DNA of 64,000 bases, from positions 372,001-436,000 of the forward strand of contig JAFDWX010000001.1 of NCBI GenBank assembly GCA_018268255.1, read 5' to 3'. Numbering within the stretch: the stretch's first letter is position 1; every line of letters begins with the position of its first letter. The position numbers and the translations under genes are program-made. The stretch comes from Armatimonadota bacterium (GTDB lineage: Bacteria; Armatimonadota; Fimbriimonadia; Fimbriimonadales; Fimbriimonadaceae). Below, in pieces: positions 41,682 to 49,647 of the stretch. Below the pieces are notes generated by a model, which saw nothing but the letters and a program-made list of their open reading frames with translations, made no database searches and was not told where the DNA came from.

Positions 41682-42670
41682 GGGTTGGGATCGCTCTCTG
41701 TATTGCTCTTTTGCTTGCCGGATGCAAAACCCAGCGGCCGACAGCCATTGGTGCTTCAAACAACTCCCTCCGAGTGGTCACGTACAACATGGAGTGGCTG
41801 AGCACGAGAATCAACCCTGCTCGGGCGTCCAGCCTGCGTGCGGTCCTCAACGACTTGCGTCCGGATGTGCTTGCAGCGCAGGAAGTGGAGGACGAAGCCG
41901 CTCTCCAACGCCTGGTCGGTGACGAATATCGAGTGGCAGTCTTGGCGCCCGAGCCAGATAAGCAGAATTTGGCGATTGCCGTTCGCACGCCCTTCAGGCT
42001 CAAAGAAGCCCACCTGCTCTTTCCGGGTCCCGAAGACGAATCCTCATTCCCCAACAATCGCGACGTTCTGCTTGCTGTCGTCGAGACTCCGGGCCAGGAG
42101 GTCTTGAACTTTTTCGTGGTCCACTTCAAGAGCAGGCGAGGCGGACGACTGGATACGGAAGCTCAGCGGCTGGGCGCCGCTCGGAAGCTCTCAGACTATC
42201 TCCGCCGAAATCCGACTCCCAACGCAATCATCTTGGGCGATTTTAACGACACTCCCGATGACAAATCGGCAAACATCCTGGAGTCCGGAAACCCCAACAC
42301 TGGGTATGGATCTGCACCTCAAACCCGGTTCAAGAATCTTACTCAGCCCGTGTTTGAGCGCGATGGGGTGTCGCTTGATTTCTATGAGTATGCAGGTCGA
42401 GCAGACTCCGTGGCCCGGGTAGCAGGAGCAAGGCGGGAAAACAACCGGTTCTTCGGTAAGCGCTATAATTTCCCCGATGACGTCCGGGTGAGAGCGACAC
42501 TGTTCGACCAGATCTTGGTTTCACCAGATTTAGCATCAAGAGTCAGTGGAGAGGCAAGGATATACTGCAAGCCGATGGCTGTTCGGGGGGATCGCGGCGA
42601 CGAATCCACCCAGACACTTCCTTCCGACCATCTTCCCGTTTACATCGACTTGGACCTCTCCAAACGTTGA
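41678..42670 (+). CDS. Lipoprotein endonuclease/exonuclease/phosphatase-family enzyme
   Basis: A 330-residue lipoprotein. The TTG start at 41678 overlaps the previous stop (TTGA) and gives LRVGIALCIALLLAGC, an ideal lipobox; longer open frame upstream to 41381 is shadow of the previous gene. The EEP fold motifs are intact: VVTYNMEWLS, DVLAAQEVED (catalytic Glu), FVVHFKSRRGG, IILGDFNDTPDD and SDHLPVYIDL (final Asp-His). It could be a surface nuclease or phosphodiesterase; which is not decidable. The rpmH promoter begins within its stop codon. Confidence 0.88.
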   Translation: MRVGIALCIALLLAGCKTQRPTAIGASNNSLRVVTYNMEWLSTRINPARASSLRAVLNDLRPDVLAAQEVEDEAALQRLVGDEYRVAVLAPEPDKQNLAIAVRTPFRLKEAHLLFPGPEDESSFPNNRDVLLAVVETPGQEVLNFFVVHFKSRRGGRLDTEAQRLGAARKLSDYLRRNPTPNAIILGDFNDTPDDKSANILESGNPNTGYGSAPQTRFKNLTQPVFERDGVSLDFYEYAGRADSVARVAGARRENNRFFGKRYNFPDDVRVRATLFDQILVSPDLASRVSGEARIYCKPMAVRGDRGDESTQTLPSDHLPVYIDLDLSKR

Positions 42671-42696
42671 ACCCCGGGGTCAGGCTCGGGTATAGT
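42667..42696 (+). promoter_or_regulatory. Promoter of the rpmH-rnpA-yidD-yidC-jag operon
   Basis: TTGAAC (42667-42672), an 18-base spacer and TATAGT (42691-42696), 27 bases before rpmH. The -35 overlaps the TGA stop of the preceding gene. Confidence 0.6.
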
Positions 42697-42723
42697 CATC
42701 GGGATATATAGACCAGTACGACC

Positions 42724-42861
42724 ATGAAGCGAACCTACCAACCCAACAATCGGCACAAATTCAAAACCCATGGCTTTCGGGTTCGAATGCGGACGACCGA
42801 TGGGATCAACGTGATCAAACGACGACGGCTCAAAGGCCGCAAGCGAATCGCCGCCCAGTAA
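42724..42861 (+). CDS. rpmH: Ribosomal protein L34
   Basis: A 45-residue basic protein: [20 protein letters not shown], then an Arg/Lys-rich tail ending KGRKRIAAQ. This is the standard bL34 layout (KRTYQPxxxxxxxTHGFRxRM). Slightly divergent in the middle ([12 protein letters not shown]). It heads the conserved rpmH-rnpA-yidD-yidC-jag gene string. No clear Shine-Dalgarno sequence precedes the ATG. Confidence 0.96.
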   Translation: MKRTYQPNNRHKFKTHGFRVRMRTTDGINVIKRRRLKGRKRIAAQ

Positions 42862-42873
42862 AGAGAGACGTTC

Positions 42874-43200
42874 CTGAATTGCGGACCCACCAAAAAGCAG
42901 TTTGAAAAAATCTACCGAGAAGGGTCTCGAGCAGCAGGCCGTATTTGCCGCCTCTTGAGTCTTCCCGGCACAGGAAAAATCGGTGTCAGCACTCTGAGGG
43001 CTTTTGGTTCCAAACCGCGTCGGAATGTTGTCAAGCGCCGAATGAAAGCTGCCATTGGCAATCCACGGACTCAGGAATGGCTCGGGTTCGACTGGGTTGT
43101 CCAGGCAACCCGAGATGCCGAAAAAGCATCTGTGGCCGAGTTGCGAGATGATATCTTCGAGTTGAGAGAACAACTGTTAAGGCGATGGCAAAACAACTAG
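42874..43200 (+). CDS. rnpA: Ribonuclease P protein component (start uncertain)
   Basis: About 108 residues. Protein subunit that helps RNase P RNA mature tRNA 5' ends. The family pattern is clear: [20 protein letters not shown] at the start, [11 protein letters not shown], and the RNR-type motif [14 protein letters not shown]. It is between rpmH and yidD, the canonical place. The frame has no ATG, GTG or TTG before the conserved part; CTG at 42874, six bases after AGAGAG, is taken as start. A TTG at 42879 in another frame reads LRTHQK and would join the family pattern if one base were removed near 42897, so a frameshift is the alternative. The first usable standard start (TTG 42955) would delete the conserved N-terminus. 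It overlaps yidD by 16 bases. Confidence 0.85.
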   Translation: MNCGPTKKQFEKIYREGSRAAGRICRLLSLPGTGKIGVSTLRAFGSKPRRNVVKRRMKAAIGNPRTQEWLGFDWVVQATRDAEKASVAELRDDIFELREQLLRRWQNN

Positions 43201-43394
43201 CCCTCTACTTAATTCACCTATACCAAAAGCGTCCGCGCCTTGGGCCATCCTGCTGTCGATACTCTCCTACCTGTTCGGAGTACGCAGCGCTGGCCATCGA
43301 AAAATACGGCCTTCTCAAGGGGGTCTGGCTCGGTCTCAAGAGGATCGCCCGATGTCATCCGCTCGGCGCATCCGGTTACGACCCTGTGCCGTAA
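43185..43394 (+). CDS. yidD: Membrane protein insertion efficiency factor YidD
   Basis: A 69-residue protein with the family's three-cysteine pattern: [20 protein letters not shown] and [14 protein letters not shown]. It assists insertion of inner-membrane proteins with YidC. It overlaps the end of rnpA and precedes yidC by 12 bases. Confidence 0.96.
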   Translation: MAKQLALYLIHLYQKRPRLGPSCCRYSPTCSEYAALAIEKYGLLKGVWLGLKRIARCHPLGASGYDPVP

Positions 43395-43406
43395 AACCAG
43401 TTTCAA

Positions 43407-44759
43407 ATGAATCAAGCTCCCGGCTCCAAACAGAACTTCATCAGCACCATGTTGCTGTTTATGGCCATCTTTTTGGCCGTCAATCTCTTCTGCAATTCCC
43501 AGCGGCCATCAACTGTTGTGACCGACACTCCCGAAAAGCTATTGACCAAGCTCAGGGAATACGCAGCGGAGAACAAGGGAGCCAAGGCAAATGAATATCT
43601 TGGCCCGTATAACCAGGCCGTCGACAACGATGTAAACGACAAGAAACTCGCTGCTGCGGAGGCGGAGAAGCTCAAACTTCAAGCCGGACTGACCGTCGCC
43701 AGAGCCAACTTCTATCAAGGTGTTCAAGAGAAGAACATTAAGATGATGGAAGCGGGTTTCTACACCATCGACGCCGATAAGCGGAAATACCAGTTCAAAC
43801 CCATCTGGAACGACAAACTTTTGTTCCCGGAGAAGGCTGCAACCACGCTCGTACAACTCAGTCCCAATGATGTCTGGACAGACATCACGACCAAGTTAGG
43901 GGATGCATACAAAACGGACAAGGTGTGGGGCCTTGTTCCTGGATACTATCTCATCGACTCGCTCGTGGCCTTTACTGGTCGGAATCCTGAGTACAGCTAC
44001 GCATTGGCTGCTCTGCTTCTAGCTATCGTCGTTCGAGCAATCGTGTGGCCTTTGTCTCAGAAGCAGCTGATGTGGGGCCGAAAAATGACCCAGCTTCAGC
44101 CGCGCATTAAGGAGTTGGAAGAGGCTTTCAAAAAGAAAGACCCGAGCGGAGCGTACAAATCCACCCCCGAATATCAGCAGAAGATTATGGGGATGTACAA
44201 GGAGTACGGCATGAATCCGGCAGCAGGATGTGCTCCGGCGTTACTGCAAATGCCTTTGTTCTTCTTCGTGTATGCCTGCATGGTTCACTACCGATTCGAA
44301 TTCCAGCAAGGCCACTTCCTTTGGATCAATCCAGCGACCCACAAATCGGTGCCCTGGATCGCGGGAAGCCTGGGCGGGATCGACTACATTTTGTTGGTGA
44401 TCTACGGCATCTCGATGATCACATCGACCCTGTTGATGCCGGTCAATGATCCTTCCCAGATCAAGACTCAGCGAATGATGGGTGTCGGCATGGCGATCTT
44501 CATGACGATCGGTATGGCGCTGTTCTTTCCGGTGCCTTCGGCGTTCGTCCTGTACTGGATTTTCACTAACATCTTTTCCAGCCTTCAATCCCTGCGCGCC
44601 TATCGGCTTCCTGCACCTGAGTTGGTGAAGGTGGTCAATCCGGGTGGCGGGGTCTCGCCAACGAATTTGGCAGAAGGCGCTGTTCCCAACCCGTTCGACG
44701 GGCTATTCAAAAAGGGTATCAAACCCCAAACACCCAAACCCAAAGAGAACGAACAGTAA
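43407..44759 (+). CDS. yidC: Membrane protein insertase YidC/Oxa1
   Basis: A 450-residue inner-membrane insertase. One N-terminal membrane segment (FISTMLLFMAIFLAVNLFC) is followed by a helical, Lys-rich outside region (about 50-150), which differs from the beta-sandwich P1 domain of E. coli YidC. The conserved core starts at about residue 185: YALAALLLAIVVRAIVWPLS, the cytosolic coiled hairpin MTQLQPRIKELEEAFKKKDP, MYKEYGMNPAAGCAPALLQM, and the later membrane helices to about 400. The C-tail is basic. It is in the standard operon between yidD and jag. Confidence 0.96.
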   Translation: MNQAPGSKQNFISTMLLFMAIFLAVNLFCNSQRPSTVVTDTPEKLLTKLREYAAENKGAKANEYLGPYNQAVDNDVNDKKLAAAEAEKLKLQAGLTVARANFYQGVQEKNIKMMEAGFYTIDADKRKYQFKPIWNDKLLFPEKAATTLVQLSPNDVWTDITTKLGDAYKTDKVWGLVPGYYLIDSLVAFTGRNPEYSYALAALLLAIVVRAIVWPLSQKQLMWGRKMTQLQPRIKELEEAFKKKDPSGAYKSTPEYQQKIMGMYKEYGMNPAAGCAPALLQMPLFFFVYACMVHYRFEFQQGHFLWINPATHKSVPWIAGSLGGIDYILLVIYGISMITSTLLMPVNDPSQIKTQRMMGVGMAIFMTIGMALFFPVPSAFVLYWIFTNIFSSLQSLRAYRLPAPELVKVVNPGGGVSPTNLAEGAVPNPFDGLFKKGIKPQTPKPKENEQ

Positions 44760-44783
44760 ATTAACGATTTCGAGAGAGATAAT

Positions 44784-45629
44784 ATGCAATCGATTGAACT
44801 TCAAGCAAAGAGCCTTGATGAGGCCAAGGCCGCCGCTGCTGAAAAGCTTGGTGTGGACCCGTCCCAAGTGTCGCTGAGTGTGTTGGAGGAGACCAAAGGG
44901 CTATTCGGTAAGACGAACCTTCGAGTTCGAGCCGAAGTCGTTGGTGCCGCTCCAGCCGCTGCTCCCGCCGAGGAGAAGCCCAAGGGCGGTCGCGCCAAAA
45001 AGGCCGAACCCAAGGCTGAGCCGAAGGCAGAGGAAAAGCCCAAAGCGGCAGCGAAGCCTGCAGCCAGGGGCCGCGGAAAGGCTGCCGTTGCGGAACCCGT
45101 TGTGGAAGAGGCCGTGACAGAAGCTCCCGAACAGGAAGGCGACGAGGAAGAAACCGAAAAGGTGGACATAGTTGCGACCGAGGCCGATGCCAAGGAACTG
45201 AAAGGGATCGTTGACGAGATTCTGGACCTCGCCGGGCTGAGTGCTTCGGTGACCCAGCAATCACTCACAGGCCGATACGTCAACTTGGAACTGGATGGGA
45301 AGGATGTCGCATTCTTGGTGGGCAAGCACGGCGAGGTTCTCAACAACTTCCAATACTTGGTTAACGTCATCGCAAACCGCAAACTCAACAATGGAGTCCG
45401 GGTCACCCTTGATGGTAACCACTACCGCACGCGCCGCGAAGAAGCGCTGAAGAACTTGGCATTCAGTATTGCGGAGCAAGTTCGGCAGCGTGGAGAAGAG
45501 GCCGTCTTGGATGCTCTTCCGGCATTTGAGCGTCGCATTGTCCACAAGGTTCTGGCAGAGTTCGATGGTGTATCCACGTATAGCGAAGGCGAAGAGCCCA
45601 ATCGACACGTGGTAATCGCTCCAGCCTAG
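44784..45629 (+). CDS. jag: RNA-binding protein Jag/KhpB
   Basis: A 281-residue protein. Residues 1-52 are the Jag_N domain (IELQAKSLDEAKAAAAEKLG, ETKGLFGKTNLRVRAEVV). Residues 53-125 are a low-complexity Ala/Lys/Pro/Glu linker. A KH domain follows (DGKDVAFLVGKHGEVLNNFQ with the G-x-x-G loop), then an R3H domain (RREEALKNLAFSIAEQVRQR; LPAFERRIVHKVLAEF). It binds RNA and affects cell-wall growth and division in other bacteria. It ends the rpmH operon, 24 bases after yidC. Confidence 0.95.
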   Translation: MQSIELQAKSLDEAKAAAAEKLGVDPSQVSLSVLEETKGLFGKTNLRVRAEVVGAAPAAAPAEEKPKGGRAKKAEPKAEPKAEEKPKAAAKPAARGRGKAAVAEPVVEEAVTEAPEQEGDEEETEKVDIVATEADAKELKGIVDEILDLAGLSASVTQQSLTGRYVNLELDGKDVAFLVGKHGEVLNNFQYLVNVIANRKLNNGVRVTLDGNHYRTRREEALKNLAFSIAEQVRQRGEEAVLDALPAFERRIVHKVLAEFDGVSTYSEGEEPNRHVVIAPA

Positions 45630-45667
45630 CTCTCAGCCGCTTTATTGCCAGGTAAAATCTGGACAGA

Positions 45668-46597
45668 TTGGTACGGATCAAACCGCGCTCCCTCCGCCCG
45701 GGAGATACGATTGCAGTCGTTTCTCCCGCCTCGGCGATCGATGATGATCGCCTGGGGCGCGGTCTTGCCGTCATGGAAAAGGGCGGCTACATCTTCAAGC
45801 TATTTCCCCATACTCGTGACGCCGACGACTACTTGGCGGGCAGCGATGCTGATCGTGCCGCAGACCTGATGGCTGCGTTCGATGATCCCGAATGCGCCGC
45901 GGTGATGTGCTCCAGAGGCGGCTACGGATGTTCGCGCTTGTTTCCGTTTATCGATCTCGACCGAATGGCCGCCAGCGGCAAGATGCTGTGTGGATTTTCG
46001 GACATCACCGTGCTCCACTTGGCGCTCAACCGCAGAGGGCTGGTGACCATGCATACACCCATGCCCATCACCCTCAGCTACGAGCGCGAACCGTGGGTCC
46101 ACGATTCCTTCTTCCGTCTGCTCCAGGGCGACCCCACCATTGCCCCAGAAGTTCCCCGGGCCGAAACCATGGTGGATGGAACAGGCGAGGGTGAACTGAC
46201 GGGCGGATGCCTTTGCCTGCTTTGCGATTCCATCGGCACGCCGGATGCGCTCGATTGTCGAGGCAAAATCCTGGTTATCGAGGACGTCGACGAGAAACCC
46301 CACCGCGTGGACGCCATGCTCACGCATCTCATCAACACGGGGATTATCCAGGAGGCGGCCGGGATTGTGGTTGGGGAAATGACTCGCACCGACGACCTGA
46401 GCGACCCAACTATGGGTGGCAAATCCTGGCGATGGATCTTTGAGGATCGGTTGGGCAAACTCGGAATTCCGACGGTCGTCAATTTTCCATTTGGCCACAT
46501 GAAAACGATGCTGAGCATTCCTTTGGGGGTTCAGGCCCGTCTTAATGCCGGGGAAGGTACGCTAACGTACCTCGAATCACCATGCGCAGAAGCCTAG
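45668..46597 (+). CDS. LD-carboxypeptidase (peptidase S66)
   Basis: A 309-residue enzyme that cleaves the L,D bond of the tetrapeptide in murein recycling. It starts at TTG (45668), with LRPGDTIAVVSPASAID as first strand. The catalytic serine lies in CGFSDITVLHLAL after AAVMCSRGGYGCSRLFPFID; the Glu is in ILVIEDVDEKPHRVDAMLTH and the His in NFPFGHMKTMLSIPLG. No signal peptide, so it is cytosolic. Its end overlaps the next gene by 16 bases. Confidence 0.92.
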   Translation: MVRIKPRSLRPGDTIAVVSPASAIDDDRLGRGLAVMEKGGYIFKLFPHTRDADDYLAGSDADRAADLMAAFDDPECAAVMCSRGGYGCSRLFPFIDLDRMAASGKMLCGFSDITVLHLALNRRGLVTMHTPMPITLSYEREPWVHDSFFRLLQGDPTIAPEVPRAETMVDGTGEGELTGGCLCLLCDSIGTPDALDCRGKILVIEDVDEKPHRVDAMLTHLINTGIIQEAAGIVVGEMTRTDDLSDPTMGGKSWRWIFEDRLGKLGIPTVVNFPFGHMKTMLSIPLGVQARLNAGEGTLTYLESPCAEA

Positions 46598-48000
46598 AAT
46601 TTCTATTTGCGACCGCAGCTTTCGGATTGGTCCCGATTGCCGCGCAAGGCCAGGTTTGGGAGAAGTTCCTGATGCCGGGTCTCACCTATCGAATGGAGAT
46701 CGACCCCACCGGTCCCCGACTCATCCATATCCTTCGATATAGCCCCGGTGCACCGGGTTTGAGCATGGTTCCTGAGGTGAGCGGACACAAGATCTTTGGC
46801 TTGCCAGAAAACCAGGGTCGCGAAGAGCTCTCGGCGATTGTCAAACGTGCTGGTGCGATCGGAGGCGTAAACGCCGACTTCTTTCCGTTTACCGCAGACC
46901 CCTTGGGTGCCATGGTGCGCGATGGCGAGTTGATCAGCCGACCCGACCCGAGACGTGCGGTTGTGGGCTGGGGAACCGGCGGCTCGACTGTCGGCAAGCT
47001 CAACTGGAAAGCCTCTATCACCATGGGCGATGGCCCAGAAATGCCGCTTTCCGGTCTCAACGAGGAATGCCCGGATAACGGCGTCGTTGTGTTTACGGAT
47101 GCGGCTGCCCAAGCCATTTCCAAGCCTCCGTGCACCTACGCGGTGCTTCAGCTGCTTGATGGAAAGTGGACCCCCACCACAGTTCGAGATGGCAACATCA
47201 CCTCTATTTCCGAAGACGTCGCCAGTGTGGAAGTTCCGGCAACGGGAGCCGTGATAGTTGCCCGAGGTACCGCCGCCACAAAATTGAAGGCAGCTCAGCT
47301 TGGCGGAAAGATCCACATCTCGATGACAACCGGGGGCTTGGATTTTGGCAAGTTTCAGCAGGTGATTGGCGGTGGTCCGTTCCTGTTGAACAAAGGGAAG
47401 CAAATTATCGATTCCGAAGCTCAGGGGTTCGGGAGTAAGTTTGCGCAGAATCGGCATCCTCGCACGGCGGTCGGCATCACCGAGCACGGTGAGGTGCTGT
47501 TGGCGGTGGTCGATGGCCGATCTCCGATTTCGGTGGGATGCTCGCTCCTTGAGCTCAGCGATTTGATGATCCGCATGGGCTGCACCGACGCCATCAACCT
47601 GGATGGAGGCGGGAGTTCGACGTTTGATCTGTTTGGGCTCACCCTGAACCGACCCAGCGACGGCGCGGAGAGGAAAATTAGCAACGCGCTCCTGCTGATG
47701 GGGCCAGCGCTGCAGGCAAGCACGGGTGAATTCTCGATTCAGGGGGCAAAAACCGTCGATGCGGCGAGTCCCGCGGTTCTCAAAGTCGTAGATTCAAAGG
47801 GAACCGTGATCAAGAACTCAGAAGTGCTGTGGGCCGCCCAAGGCCAAGCTTGGATCGACCAAGGAGGCACCTTGCGTGGCATCAATGCTGGCGAGGTGAC
47901 CGTTTCTGCCTTGGTGAAGGGGCAGGTCATCCGAGTGAAGATCGCTGTCACAGGGCCGCCGTTGCCGGATTCCACCGGTGCGGGCGAAGACAAAGGCTAG
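46582..48000 (+). CDS. Exported phosphodiester glycosidase-family (NAGPA/DUF2233) protein
   Basis: A 472-residue exported protein (signal MRRSLEFLFATAAFGLVPIA). Residues 40-375 form a NAGPA/DUF2233-type domain: IGGVNADFFPFTADPLGAMV, NRHPRTAVGITEHGEVLLAV, VDGRSPISVGCSLLEL and the hallmark GCTDAINLDGGGSSTF. The family removes GlcNAc from phosphodiesters or acts on peptidoglycan and teichoic-type polymers. Residues 380-472 are an Ig-like tail. Its last 30 codons are duplicated 0.9 kb downstream at 48799-48899, with four of five differences being synonymous. It follows an LD-carboxypeptidase, so wall turnover is a plausible context. Confidence 0.9.
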   Translation: MRRSLEFLFATAAFGLVPIAAQGQVWEKFLMPGLTYRMEIDPTGPRLIHILRYSPGAPGLSMVPEVSGHKIFGLPENQGREELSAIVKRAGAIGGVNADFFPFTADPLGAMVRDGELISRPDPRRAVVGWGTGGSTVGKLNWKASITMGDGPEMPLSGLNEECPDNGVVVFTDAAAQAISKPPCTYAVLQLLDGKWTPTTVRDGNITSISEDVASVEVPATGAVIVARGTAATKLKAAQLGGKIHISMTTGGLDFGKFQQVIGGGPFLLNKGKQIIDSEAQGFGSKFAQNRHPRTAVGITEHGEVLLAVVDGRSPISVGCSLLELSDLMIRMGCTDAINLDGGGSSTFDLFGLTLNRPSDGAERKISNALLLMGPALQASTGEFSIQGAKTVDAASPAVLKVVDSKGTVIKNSEVLWAAQGQAWIDQGGTLRGINAGEVTVSALVKGQVIRVKIAVTGPPLPDSTGAGEDKG

Positions 48001-48013
48001 CTTGTCAGCTTTC
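47913..48013 (+). repeat. 101-bp direct repeat, copy 1 (3' end of the DUF2233 gene)
   Basis: Covers the last codons and stop of the DUF2233 gene plus 13 bases beyond. It is 96 of 101 identical to 48799-48899. The two copies bracket the membrane-protein gene at 47978-48739. Confidence 0.95.
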
Positions 48014-48739
48014 AAGCGTCAACGGACCCTGGAATCTCTGCGATTGGTGTTCGCTTGTGCTCTCGTATCTGCCACAGCGGTCGCGATTGCTACTTACGTT
48101 TCTTCGCCGGATCCCGGAACATGGTTTGATCCTCAGCTGTTAAGGGAAGGTTGGCTTCTTTGGCATACCTCGGTTTCTGTGGGATTCGAAGCTATCGTAG
48201 GTGCGTGTGCTTTATCTGCAGCCACGCTCATCGAAGTGGTGATGCAGCGGAGGACTCCAATAAAGGTGTGGCAGATCATACCGGCCGCTCTGCTCGGAGG
48301 TGGCCTGTCTCTTGTGAGTCAAATAGTGGTGGATTTAGTCTTTGGCCTATTCAACCACTTTCTTGGGGCGGCGGCAGGTAGCTATTCAAGCCTTATCGTC
48401 TGGCCGATAACCAGGAGCCTTGGCGCACTGAGTATCGTAGGTGTTCTCTGTCGAAAAGAGTGGCCGACGCTAAACGAAGTTACGTATCTTGTACCCAAAA
48501 TCGTTGGGCTTGACGTTCTATTGGGAATGACCTGGTGGATACCACTCGTAGTTTATTCGCTGTTCCTAATGCCTCAAACTCCGAACCTTCCTGAGGAAGT
48601 AATGAGGTGGGCAAGGTGGAGCAACATTCTTGAAAACTTCATATCGACAACCGCTTTGCTCCTCCTGCTAGCTAACCTCTCAGCTATGAGGTACGAGAAC
48701 TCAAAATTGCACCGAGAATCGGGCTTTGGTGGAAGGTGA
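47978..48739 (+). CDS. Polytopic membrane protein of unknown function
   Basis: Up to 253 residues from GTG 47978; TTG at 48002, just after the previous stop, is an alternative. Five or six membrane segments are evident (LVFACALVSATAVAIATYV, VGFEAIVGACALSAATLIEV, IIPAALLGGGLSLVSQIVVD, LDVLLGMTWWIPLVVYSLFL, ISTTALLLLLANLSA). No family is recognised. It sits between two copies of a 101-bp repeat and its first codons are the duplicated sequence itself, so it appears to be an inserted gene fused to the end of the DUF2233 gene. Its base composition is more AT-rich than its neighbours, consistent with transfer. Confidence 0.65.
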   Translation: MRAKTKASLSAFKRQRTLESLRLVFACALVSATAVAIATYVSSPDPGTWFDPQLLREGWLLWHTSVSVGFEAIVGACALSAATLIEVVMQRRTPIKVWQIIPAALLGGGLSLVSQIVVDLVFGLFNHFLGAAAGSYSSLIVWPITRSLGALSIVGVLCRKEWPTLNEVTYLVPKIVGLDVLLGMTWWIPLVVYSLFLMPQTPNLPEEVMRWARWSNILENFISTTALLLLLANLSAMRYENSKLHRESGFGGR

Positions 48740-48798
48740 GGCCGGAATAGGCGCCGGGGACGCTCAACGGGGCTGAGGGTTCGTCGTCAAGTCAAGAG

Positions 48799-48899
48799 GG
48801 TGAAAGGGCAGGTCAACCGAGTGAAGATCGCTGTCACTGGTCCGCCGTTGCCGGATTCCACAGGTGCGGGCGAAGACAAAGGCTAGCTTGTCAGCTTTC
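48799..48899 (+). repeat. 101-bp direct repeat, copy 2 (orphan 3' end of a DUF2233 gene)
   Basis: Non-coding copy of the end of the gene at 46582, including the stop codon. Five mismatches, four of them at synonymous third positions, which implies both copies once diverged as protein-coding sequence. The surrounding 48740-49007 has no other gene. Confidence 0.95.
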
Positions 48900-49007
48900 T
48901 GCCGCACAAGCAACCTCTTGTGTGAGCATTGAGCCATTCCCGTTGTATGATGGGTAAGGCAGTCACGTGGAGAGGAGTATCGAAACTCTTGTGTGCGGAG
49001 GGATTTG

Positions 49008-49304
49008 ATGATGAGGCTAGCATTGTTCAGTGTTGCGCCGCTTAGTCATGACGATCTGGTCGGAATAGCCGTACGAACCATGTTTGTTGTGCTAGTCATC
49101 GCTTGGTCCTTGAAGCGAAGGAAGCTAGTTGTTGCGAAAGTAGTGACCTTTGTGTTTCTTATCATGGTTGCCCTGGCTATTTTTGTTTGGACCCCTTTTT
49201 CATCCGGAATTATGGTAGCCGCAGTGTACGGAGTAGCACAGATGTTAAGGAACAATAGTCAAGATACACCTACTCCGGGCCACCAGTCCGAGGCAAAAAA
49301 GTAG
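49008..49304 (+). CDS. Small membrane protein of unknown function
   Basis: A 98-residue protein starting at ATG 49008 (GGAGG six bases upstream; a GTG at 48993 is the longer reading). Two or three membrane segments (LVGIAVRTMFVVLVIAW; VVTFVFLIMVALAIFVWTPF; GIMVAAVYGVAQML) and a polar tail NNSQDTPTPGHQSEAKK. Its size and topology resemble small immunity or accessory proteins, but nothing proves it. It follows the orphan 101-bp repeat. Confidence 0.6.
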   Translation: MMRLALFSVAPLSHDDLVGIAVRTMFVVLVIAWSLKRRKLVVAKVVTFVFLIMVALAIFVWTPFSSGIMVAAVYGVAQMLRNNSQDTPTPGHQSEAKK

Positions 49305-49647
49305 CAGAAACTCCTGGTCGAAAAATCCTGAACTCTGGTACCCAAACCCCGAATTGAGATGCATGTTCGAGTTCGGAGTCAGTATGTGGTTCGTGAGAGG
49401 CGGCATCTCTTCGTGCCAACGGTTATGGCGATAGCGTGATGACAACGACATCCGGTGGATCAAGTTTCCCGGCGGGCGCATCCCCGAATACGATTTTTGG
49501 GGTGGAATTCGCAATGGCAGCCTTCAAGCCCGACTCGGTACTGCGCCAACTTGGGCCACAAGTGAATTGACGATTCTGGAAGCATCTGCACGCGCGCTAT
49601 GCTATATTCGACTTCAGTGACATGCTCTACATTTTCAGCACTGACGG
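49305..49647. other. Gene-poor stretch, 343 bp, with a coding remnant
   Basis: No intact gene. From about 49437 a short open stretch reads TIFGVEFAMAAFKPDSVLRQ in one frame before a stop; it contains the first copy of a 68-bp repeat (49496-49563) found again at 50513-50580. It looks like the decayed end of a lost gene. Confidence 0.5.
49496..49563 (+). repeat. 68-bp diverged direct repeat, copy 1
   Basis: Aligns without gaps to 50513-50580 with about 84 percent identity. The core GTGGAATTCGCAATGGCAG is identical in both. One copy lies before each of two orphan genes (49648 and 50624). Confidence 0.85.

Noticed and set aside
47913-48899. Insertion sequence bounded by 101-bp repeats
   Set aside because: No transposase, no terminal inverted repeats, and the repeat is the coding end of the neighbouring gene.
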